Source of the DNA: Succinatimonas sp. UBA7265
GTDB taxonomy: Bacteria; Pseudomonadota; Gammaproteobacteria; Enterobacterales; Succinivibrionaceae
Length of the DNA: 10,237 nt
Reading direction: 5' to 3'
NCBI GenBank assembly: GCA_002473165.1
Contig: DKSD01000058.1
Span: 1 to 10,237, forward strand
Positions 5,296 through 10,237 of the stretch are shown in pieces; positions within the stretch are counted from its first letter, which is position 1, and every line of letters begins with the position of its first letter. The notes below the pieces were generated by a model that did no database searches, was not told the origin of the DNA, and saw only the letters and a program-made list of their open reading frames with translations. The position numbers and the translations under genes are program-made.

Positions 5296-6705
5296 TCAAA
5301 TTGCAAAAGCAACATTAAGCGCCTTTGCAGCCTGCGGCAGCGCCTCTGAGGGCACCGCAGAATAATTGAGCACAAAAACGCGGCTGGCATCCTCAGGCGC
5401 CGCACCCGTGTAAAAATCCGCAAGCGGCCTGATCCTCACGCCCAGTTCAAGCGCCTTAGCGCACACTTTCTGAGGATCAGGATGGCGCTGCAAGCGCAGC
5501 AGCAAATGCAGCCCCGCATCGGAGCCTGCAACCGTGCACAGCCCTTTGAGCGGACCTTGGGAGATCAGCGCGAGCAGCTGATCGCGCCTGGCTTTAAGCG
5601 CGCCGCGCAGGCGGATTAAGTGCTTCTCGTAACCGCCGCTTTCTATAAAGCGCGCCAGCGTGTACTGCTCAAGCGCCGGCACCGTGCTCTGGCAGAATGA
5701 GAGCTTCTCATAAAAGCGTTTTGCCAGATCGGCAGGCAGCACCATATAGCTGATGCGCACCGTCGATGCCAGAGTCTTGGTAAAAGTGCTCACATATATG
5801 ACCCGGCCTGAGACATCGGCGCTTTGCAGCGGCGGCAGCGGCCTGCCGCCGATCCTAAGATCGCTCTCGTAGTCATCTTCGATGACAAAGCGCCCGGCTT
5901 TGGCAGCGGCCCAGCTTAAGAGCGCGTAGCGGCGCGAGAGCGGCATGACGGCGCCCGTGGGGAACTGGCGGGCCGGACTCACGTGAACAGCATCGCACCC
6001 TGCCCGCTCAAGCTCCTCAGGCTTAAGCCCGTCCTCATCAAGCCCCAGCGGCGCCGTGCGCACGCCGTAGCTGCGGCACACGGCGGCAAAGCTGCCGTAG
6101 CCAGGGTTTTCCGTGCCGTACAGCAGCTCAGTTCCCAAAAGTCTCACGATCAGGCCGCACAGGTACTCCGTGCCGGCGCCGACGATGATCTGCCCGGGCG
6201 ACACCTGCATGCCGTGGAAATCGCGCAGATGCGCGCACAGCGCCTCGCGCAGCACCAAAGCCCCGCCTGAAGGCGGGGGCTCCAAAAGCTGCCGGCGCCC
6301 GGTGCTCAAAAGCGTGCGCATGATCCGCGACCATGCGCCAAAAGGAAAGCTCTCGGGAGTGTTCCCGCTCGAGCTGAAATCAGCGATCAGCTTTTCCCCG
6401 CTGGGCACGGGCAGATCGATCCTCTCAGGGGCGCTCTGCGGCACAGCCTGTTTTCTCCTCTCCGTGGCTTCTGCGACAAAAAAGCCGCTGCGCGGCCTTG
6501 AGACGATGAGCCCCTCATCTTCAAGCGCGAGGTACGCGTTCTCCACCGTGATCACGCTTATGCCCAGATTGCGCGCAAAGGCGCGTTTGGACGGCAGACG
6601 CTCGCCGGGCTTTAAAACACCTGAAAGAATGTCGCGCCTGAGGTTTTCCCCGAGGTTTTCATAGAGCGCCTCTGACCTCTTTTTTTCAAGAACGTAGGTA
6701 AGCAC
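5296..6705 (-). CDS. pdxR: PdxR, MocR/GntR-family PLP-dependent transcriptional regulator of pdxST
   Basis: A 469-residue MocR-type protein. Residues 11-78 form a GntR winged helix-turn-helix (LYENLGENLRRDILSG, then LPSKRAFARNLGIS, ending SGFFVAE). Residues about 105-469 form a fold-type I aminotransferase domain, with GAGTEYL at 176-182, P-G-Y at 201-203, ARQFPTGAVMP at 245-255, EDDYESD at 276-282, and the PLP-binding lysine Lys310 in STFTKTL. MocR regulators next to pdxST are known to sense PLP and control PLP synthesis, so this position gives the specific name. The start is GTG at 6705-6703: the same frame has a TAA four codons upstream, and GAGGGG at 6723-6718 is a rather distant ribosome binding site. 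The stop abuts the ATPase stop with no base between, so no terminator follows directly. Confidence 0.9.
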   Translation of the reverse strand: MLTYVLEKKRSEALYENLGENLRRDILSGVLKPGERLPSKRAFARNLGISVITVENAYLALEDEGLIVSRPRSGFFVAEATERRKQAVPQSAPERIDLPVPSGEKLIADFSSSGNTPESFPFGAWSRIMRTLLSTGRRQLLEPPPSGGALVLREALCAHLRDFHGMQVSPGQIIVGAGTEYLCGLIVRLLGTELLYGTENPGYGSFAAVCRSYGVRTAPLGLDEDGLKPEELERAGCDAVHVSPARQFPTGAVMPLSRRYALLSWAAAKAGRFVIEDDYESDLRIGGRPLPPLQSADVSGRVIYVSTFTKTLASTVRISYMVLPADLAKRFYEKLSFCQSTVPALEQYTLARFIESGGYEKHLIRLRGALKARRDQLLALISQGPLKGLCTVAGSDAGLHLLLRLQRHPDPQKVCAKALELGVRIRPLADFYTGAAPEDASRVFVLNYSAVPSEALPQAAKALNVAFAI

Positions 6706-6906
6706 TGGACTTATTTACCCCTCAATCTGACCTTGCTGAATATTCTAAATCTGAGAATTTATTCAAGGCCAGAGCCGTGAATAATAAAAAGCGTTTACAG
6801 AAATATCCATGCACGCACAGGCAATTACTGCTAATATACCTGCTTTGCCTGCGCCGCGTGGTCGTACAAATCAATTTTGAGAAATTTAAAGGTCAGGAGG
6901 CCAGCC
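6706..6906. promoter_or_regulatory. Divergent pdxR/pdxS control region with candidate PdxR sites
   Basis: This 201-bp gap must hold both promoters. TGAATA occurs at 6737-6742 and 6778-6783, 41 bp apart (about four helical turns). TTATTCA at 6759-6765 forms a perfect 7-bp inverted repeat with TGAATAA at 6778-6784 across 12 bp. Repeated half-sites in one gap are typical of MocR-family operators. A possible -10 for pdxS is TAATAT at 6832-6837. It lacks a good -35, as would fit an activator-dependent promoter. The site assignment is inference. Confidence 0.4.
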
Positions 6907-7812
6907 ATGCAACAGGCTAAGACAAAACAGTCACAGGATCCTAAAGAGCGCGCGAAATTAAACCGCGAGCTTGCCCAGATGTTAAAAGGCGGGGTCATCA
7001 TGGACGTTACTACGCCAGAGCAGGCGAAGATCGCCGAGGACGCCGGCGCCTGCGCTGTCATGGCGCTTGAGCGCATTCCCGCTGACATCCGCGCCGCCGG
7101 CGGCGTATCACGCATGTCGGATCCGGCGATGATAGAGGGGATCCAGAAGGCCGTCTCCATCCCTGTCATGGCCAAATGCCGCATCGGCCACTTTGCCGAA
7201 GCCCAGGTGCTGGAAGCCATAGACATCGACTACATAGACGAGAGCGAGGTGTTAAGCCCCGCCGACGACGTATACCACATCGACAAGACGAAGTTTAAGG
7301 TGCCGTTCGTCTGCGGCGCCCGCGATCTGGGCGAGGCGCTGCGCCGCATCGCCGAAGGCGCTTCGATGATCCGCACCAAGGGCGAGCCTGGCACGGGCGA
7401 CGTGGTGCAGGCTGTGCGCCACCTGCGCAAGATGAACGAGGGCATCGCCCGCGTCGCCGCTTTAGGCGCAGATGAGCTTTACGAGGAGGCGCACCGGCTT
7501 GGAGTGCCGCTTGATCTCGTGCAGTACGTACACGAACACCGCCGTCTGCCGGTCGTGAACTTCGCCGCAGGCGGCATCGCCACGCCGGCTGACGCCGCGC
7601 TCATGATGCAGCTGGGCGCCGAGGGGATCTTCGTAGGATCGGGGATCTTCAAATCAGGCAACCCTGCCAAGCGCGCCGCAGCGATCGTCAAGGCAACAAC
7701 CGGCTTTAAAGATCCCGCGCTCGTCGCGAAGCTCTCGGAGAACCTCGGCGAGGCCATGGTCGGCATCAACGAAAACGAGATCCAGGTGCTCATGGCTGAG
7801 CGCGGCAAATAA
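6907..7812 (+). CDS. pdxS: Pyridoxal 5'-phosphate synthase, lyase subunit PdxS
   Basis: A 301-residue PdxS (SNZ/PDX1 family), the synthase subunit that makes PLP from ribose 5-phosphate, glyceraldehyde 3-phosphate and ammonia in the DXP-independent route. It forms a dodecameric (beta/alpha)8 barrel with PdxT. Expected active-site residues are visible and shifted by nine from Bacillus subtilis numbering: Asp33 in GGVIMDV, Lys90 in VMAKCRIGHF (first covalent intermediate), and Lys158 in RTKGEPGTG (PLP lysine). Other signatures are ALERIPADIRAAGGVSRMSDP at 53-73 and NFAAGGIATPADAALMMQLG at 218-237. The start is the ATG at 6907, with AGGAGG at 6895-6900 and 6 nt spacing. A TTG ten codons upstream lies before that ribosome binding site and is not used. 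pdxT follows after 9 bp. Confidence 0.97.
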   Translation: MQQAKTKQSQDPKERAKLNRELAQMLKGGVIMDVTTPEQAKIAEDAGACAVMALERIPADIRAAGGVSRMSDPAMIEGIQKAVSIPVMAKCRIGHFAEAQVLEAIDIDYIDESEVLSPADDVYHIDKTKFKVPFVCGARDLGEALRRIAEGASMIRTKGEPGTGDVVQAVRHLRKMNEGIARVAALGADELYEEAHRLGVPLDLVQYVHEHRRLPVVNFAAGGIATPADAALMMQLGAEGIFVGSGIFKSGNPAKRAAAIVKATTGFKDPALVAKLSENLGEAMVGINENEIQVLMAERGK

Positions 7813-7821
7813 GGAGGCGGC

Positions 7822-8418
7822 ATGAGGATCGCGGTGCTGGCGCTGCAAGGCGCCTTTATCGAGCATGAAAAGATGCTCGCCTCTTTGGGCGCGGAATGTT
7901 TTGAGATCCGCGCGCTCTCAGATCTCAACAGGCCTTTTGACGGCCTGGTGCTCCCGGGCGGCGAGAGCACCGTCCAGGGGCGGCTGTTAAAAGATCTAGG
8001 TCTTTTTGAACCGCTCAAGGCAAAGATCGAGGCCGGGCTGCCGGTGCTCGCCACCTGCGCGGGCATGATCCTGCTTTCAGAAAAGCTCTCAGGCGATCAG
8101 ACCGTGTGGTTTGGCACGCTGCCTTGCACGGTAAAACGCAACGCCTATGGCAGGCAGCTGGCGTCTTTTCACTCCGAGGATGAGTTCAAAGGCCTGGGGC
8201 GCGTGCCCATGACCTTTATCCGGGCCCCGGCCGTTCAGAGCGTTAAACCTGAATGCCAGGTTTTGGCGGTTACGCGCGGGATCATCAGCGCCGTGCGCTG
8301 TGAAAACCAGCTGGCTCTGGCCTTCCACCCCGAGCTTGACGGCGATCCGCGCGTCCACCGCTATTTCCTCGGCATGGTGCAAAAGGCGCAGAACGGCGCG
8401 CTGAAAATGGCCTCGTAA
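7822..8418 (+). CDS. pdxT: Pyridoxal 5'-phosphate synthase, glutaminase subunit PdxT
   Basis: A 198-residue class I glutamine amidotransferase (SNO family). It hydrolyses glutamine and channels ammonia to PdxS. The catalytic triad is visible: nucleophile Cys79 in VLATCAGM, and His169 and Glu171 in AFHPEL. The oxyanion and substrate segment LPGGEST is at 44-50, and the family motif RNAYGRQ at 106-112 is close to the usual RNAFGRQ. Length is normal. AAGGAGG at 7811-7817 overlaps the pdxS stop codon and lies 4 nt before the ATG, so the two subunits are produced together from one message, as expected for a fixed-stoichiometry complex. Start and stop are clear and no damage is visible. Confidence 0.97.
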   Translation: MRIAVLALQGAFIEHEKMLASLGAECFEIRALSDLNRPFDGLVLPGGESTVQGRLLKDLGLFEPLKAKIEAGLPVLATCAGMILLSEKLSGDQTVWFGTLPCTVKRNAYGRQLASFHSEDEFKGLGRVPMTFIRAPAVQSVKPECQVLAVTRGIISAVRCENQLALAFHPELDGDPRVHRYFLGMVQKAQNGALKMAS

Positions 8419-8453
8419 AGTAGAATGAAGGCAGCTGCACACACGGAGGGTAT

Positions 8454-8993
8454 ATGAAAAAGGACATCCTGCTGGTTGTCGACGTGCAAAACGACTTTGT
8501 GGACGGCGCTTTGGGCACCAAAGAGGCCCAGGCGATGCTGCCTGAGCTTTTAAAGACGGTAAAAGGCTTTAAAGGCGAGGTGATCTTCACGCTCGACACC
8601 CACCCTGAGGATTACTTAAAAACTCAGGAAGGGCGCAACCTGCCGGTTCCGCACTGCATCCGCGGCACCAAAGGCTGGGAGCTTGTGCCTGAGCTTGAAA
8701 AATTCCGCGAGACGCACGGCTGCAAGATCTACGAGAAGCCGACTTTTGGCAGCACGGCGCTGGCTGAAGATCTCAGGTTACGCTTTGAGACCGGCGCGAT
8801 CGGATCGGTGACCGTCTGCGGTCTGTGCACGGACATCTGCGTGATCTCAAACGCCCTGCTGCTCAAAGCCTCAATGCCGGAGCTTGAGATCCGCGTACTC
8901 CCTGAGTGCTGCGCCGGCGTGACGCCGGAAAAGCACGCCCACGCCCTCGACGTGCTCGCAAGCTGCCAGATCCTCCCGCCTCCTAAAGCCTGA
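8454..8993 (+). CDS. Nicotinamidase-like cysteine hydrolase (isochorismatase superfamily)
   Basis: A 179-residue protein with the superfamily triad: Asp10 in VVDVQNDFVDG, Lys95 in IYEKPTFG, and Cys129 in CGLCTDICV. A metal site of the nicotinamidase type is suggested by Asp48 and His50 (LDTHPEDY), Glu59 and His67 (PVPHC). The Asp-His-Glu-His pattern resembles streptococcal nicotinamidase more than the Asp-His-His form. The most likely reaction is nicotinamide to nicotinate plus ammonia in NAD salvage, but the superfamily covers several amide hydrolases, so substrate is not assured. GGAGGG at 8445-8450 precedes the ATG closely. The gene lies 35 bp after pdxT with no terminator between, so it is the third gene of the pdxST operon. 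A link between B6 synthesis and pyridine nucleotide salvage is inference from position. Confidence 0.85.
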   Translation: MKKDILLVVDVQNDFVDGALGTKEAQAMLPELLKTVKGFKGEVIFTLDTHPEDYLKTQEGRNLPVPHCIRGTKGWELVPELEKFRETHGCKIYEKPTFGSTALAEDLRLRFETGAIGSVTVCGLCTDICVISNALLLKASMPELEIRVLPECCAGVTPEKHAHALDVLASCQILPPPKA

Positions 8994-9006
8994 AAAGTTT
9001 TTCCTG

Positions 9007-9038
9007 AAAAAACCGCGGTATTGCCGCGGCTTTGTTTT
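9007..9038. terminator. Bidirectional terminator between convergent genes
   Basis: CCGCGG (9013-9018) pairs with CCGCGG (9024-9029) around a 5-nt loop. Rightward it is followed by CTTTGTTTT. Leftward it is followed by TTTTTTCA. It therefore suits both the pdxST operon ending at 8993 and the leftward gene whose stop codon begins at 9040. Confidence 0.8.
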
Positions 9039-9760
9039 CAGAACTTCATGCGAAAATCCGTGGAGAGCACCCGCGCGAGACTGCGCACCGTCCAGCAGCT
9101 CGGGGTGAATTTCTCCTGAGGCCGGTAATCAAGGTAAGGCCCTAAGATCGCCTGGGCCGAGCGCAGCTGCGCGTGCACGAGCGCACCGGTCTGCGGCACC
9201 ACCGCGTCGGCGCGCAGTGTGCCAGCTGAAAGCTCCCCTGAGAGCGCGTAGATCAGCGCGGTCTCGCCCTTTGCGGTCTTAAGGCTCCACAGTCCGCGAT
9301 CGTAATAAGAGAGCAGCTCTCCCAAAGTCAGAGGGAACGCGCGCTCAAAACCGCGGCAGTTTACCTCAAGCCCCATAAACGTCACATCCGACCAGGACTT
9401 CGTTGTGATGATGCGGGCGCGGTTATGCCAGAACACCCCGAAGTTTTCAAAAAAGCAGTTGCGATCGGCCACCGCCTTGCGGGCAAAGCCGTCTGAGAGC
9501 AGCGCGAACTCGGCATCAGAGATCCCAAGGCGCGCCTGCAGCCTCACTCTGAAAGCGTCATTGAGCGTGCCGTCGCGGTGGAAACGCTCCAGCGCCAGCC
9601 GCGCGCCCAGACGCCCGAACAGTCCGAAAGACGCTGCGATCTGACGATCGCTGAGTCCGAGGCTGCGCTGGCGCTCTTCAAAACAGCGCCTCACCTCCCC
9701 GCGAAAGGCCGCCTGGGAGTCTGTCACTGCGTATGACTGATGCATTGCTAAAGCCGGCAT
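9038..9760 (-). CDS. Hypothetical protein, 240 residues
   Basis: I do not recognise this protein. It has no signal peptide or membrane segment, so it is probably cytosolic. The N-terminal part (about 15-100) is helical in character, rich in Ala, Leu, Arg and Glu. A stretch LGLSDRQIAASFGLFGRL (34-51) has the spacing of a helix-turn-helix, followed by LQARLGISDAEFALL (74-88). The middle (100-160) is aromatic: FFENFGVFWHNR, KSWSDVTFMG, then LGELLSYYDRGLW. The start ATG at 9760-9758 is supported by AGGAG at 9772-9768, 7 nt upstream. A second in-frame ATG is five codons in. It stands alone between a bidirectional terminator and a long non-coding stretch. Composition matches the chromosome, which argues against recent transfer. 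A regulatory role is possible but weakly based. Confidence 0.75.
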   Translation of the reverse strand: MPALAMHQSYAVTDSQAAFRGEVRRCFEERQRSLGLSDRQIAASFGLFGRLGARLALERFHRDGTLNDAFRVRLQARLGISDAEFALLSDGFARKAVADRNCFFENFGVFWHNRARIITTKSWSDVTFMGLEVNCRGFERAFPLTLGELLSYYDRGLWSLKTAKGETALIYALSGELSAGTLRADAVVPQTGALVHAQLRSAQAILGPYLDYRPQEKFTPSCWTVRSLARVLSTDFRMKF

Positions 9761-9831
9761 AGGATATCTCCTGATTAGGTGCTGTTTTTAAGAGAGAGCA
9801 TAAAATCACGTTCTCAACCAACAGTGATAAT

Positions 9832-9844
9832 CATAGTAACTATG
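9832..9844. promoter_or_regulatory. Perfect palindrome upstream of the 240-residue protein
   Basis: CATAGT-A-ACTATG is a perfect 13-bp palindrome about 70 bp upstream of the start of the leftward gene. Size and position fit an operator for a small dimeric repressor. If the helix-turn-helix-like segment in that protein is real, autoregulation is possible. No promoter pair could be fixed with confidence. Confidence 0.35.
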
Positions 9845-10079
9845 CTGACATCATGCAAGAGCAAGAATACTTTTTAGCGCATGTTTTTAATGAACATCTT
9901 GAAAGCACGCTGAATTAAGCTGATTTCAGAATGCACTGCTTTGGTGAGTATAAACAACATATTTTCATAAATTTTTTTTATAACATCATGTTAAGCGTAA
10001 ATTGCGCTACAGCCTGCCTGGCTTAAAGGAAAAGCGCCCCGTAAGCGGCAGTATCAAGACCTGAGAAAGGATAAACGCG

Positions 10080-10113
10080 GGCGCGTCCGCGGCTTGAAAA
10101 CCGCCGCGGCGCC
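10080..10113 (+). ncRNA. GC-rich hairpin, possible part of a small RNA
   Basis: CCGCGGC (10087-10093) pairs perfectly with GCCGCGG (10103-10109) around a 9-nt loop. GGCG (10080-10083) pairs with CGCC (10110-10113) beyond a 3-nt bulge, giving an 11-bp stem. It has no U-tract on either side, so it is not itself a terminator. It lies 29 nt before a rightward terminator that has no gene in front of it. I recognise no known RNA family; 6S, SRP RNA, RNase P RNA and tmRNA signatures are absent. Confidence 0.3.
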
Positions 10114-10142
10114 TGAAAATGTGGCCTTTCGCTATTTAGTGT

Positions 10143-10181
10143 GGGTTAGGTATTTTGCCTGACCCTTTTCTTTCCCTTTTT
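10143..10181 (+). terminator. Rightward rho-independent terminator
   Basis: GGGTTAGG (10143-10150) pairs with CCTGACCC (10158-10165), 8 bp with one G-U pair and a 7-nt loop. It is followed by a T-rich tract (TTTTCTTTCCCTTTTT, 10166-10181). On the opposite strand the hairpin is not followed by T, so it works rightward only. The nearest rightward gene ends at 8993, behind its own terminator, so the transcript it ends is unknown. Confidence 0.6.
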
Positions 10182-10237
10182 AGACTTCAGTGACCACTTC
10201 CCTCAGAGGCAGTTTTCCGCACACCAAGAAAATCATG
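10180..10237 (-). CDS. Possible C-terminal end of a leftward gene cut by the window edge
   Basis: From the right edge leftward, an open frame reads MIFLVCGKLPLREVVTEV and ends at TAA (10182-10180). It is too short to assign. The Met may be internal, since the window ends one base later. The T-rich tract of the terminator overlaps its stop codon, so the frame may not be real. Confidence 0.25.
   Translation of the reverse strand, partial: MIFLVCGKLPLREVVTEV

Larger units (their letters stand above)
9761..10237. other. Non-coding region at the right edge
   Basis: No supported gene lies between 9761 and 10179. From 9781 to about 10000 the DNA is AT-rich, with a palindrome at 9832-9844 and a 21-codon rightward frame at 9853-9918 without a ribosome binding site. 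From about 10010 it becomes GC-rich and carries strong inverted repeats that end in a rightward terminator. Only the last 58 bp may be coding, on the minus strand. Confidence 0.6.

Noticed and set aside
6113..6664. A 183-codon rightward frame opposite pdxR
   Set aside because: It lies wholly within pdxR, whose motifs are intact. The frame is a by-product of GC-rich codon use, with no ribosome binding site or recognisable domain.
7479..8066. A 195-codon leftward frame opposite pdxS/pdxT
   Set aside because: It covers the junction of two unmistakable genes on the other strand, and its own translation has no motif.
9853..9918. A 21-codon rightward frame (begins MQEQEYF)
   Set aside because: No ribosome binding site precedes it, and a frame of this size is expected by chance in AT-rich DNA.
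10080..10113. GC-rich hairpin as a terminator
   Set aside because: Neither strand has a T-tract after the stem.

Overview
The window suggests a host-associated proteobacterium, most likely a gut betaproteobacterium of the Sutterellaceae type. This rests on the TsaD sequence, which reads like betaproteobacterial TsaD, on the fairly GC-rich coding style, and on a large surface-type beta-helix protein. The taxonomic call is inference, and other host-associated proteobacteria remain possible.

Layout, left to right. (1) Positions 1-1411, minus strand: the first 470 residues of a repetitive autotransporter-like passenger protein with an extended signal peptide and an exact 182-residue repeat period. 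It runs off the left edge. (2) 1777-3149, minus strand: tsaD and folB, overlapping by ATGA. (3) 3150-3426: non-coding, with a leader hairpin, a TATAAT box and a cluster of perfect palindromes, one of which looks like a leftward terminator. (4) About 3427-5295: a visibly AT-richer island. It holds two copies of one promoter-proximal module, exactly 286 bp apart, each with three copies of the 9-mer TTTCGCTGA in the same orientations. The second copy precedes an intact AAA ATPase/PD-(D/E)XK gene. The first precedes a ribosome binding site, an ATG and fragments in different frames that resemble a decayed small multidrug resistance (SugE/Gdx-type) transporter. (5) 5296-8993: a vitamin B6 locus, with the MocR-type regulator pdxR divergent from pdxS-pdxT and a nicotinamidase-like cysteine hydrolase. 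It is closed by a hairpin terminator. (6) 9038-9760, minus strand: an unrecognised 240-residue protein. (7) 9761-10237: non-coding, with a 13-bp palindrome, a GC-rich hairpin, a good rightward terminator without an obvious gene in front of it, and the possible end of a leftward gene at the right edge.

How the genes fit together. PdxR, PdxS and PdxT form a self-contained pyridoxal 5'-phosphate (PLP) module: PdxT supplies ammonia, PdxS builds PLP, and PdxR probably senses PLP and controls the operon from the shared 201-bp gap. The cysteine hydrolase shares this transcript and may link B6 supply to pyridine nucleotide salvage. TsaD (tRNA t6A synthesis) and FolB (folate synthesis) are housekeeping genes on one transcript. 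The island looks inserted directly after the pdxR stop codon: the pdxR and ATPase stop codons touch, leaving pdxR no terminator of its own before it runs antisense through the ATPase gene.

The most interesting part of the window is the island with its duplicated operator-like module and relic gene. After that come the long-period repeat protein and the possible small RNA near the right edge.
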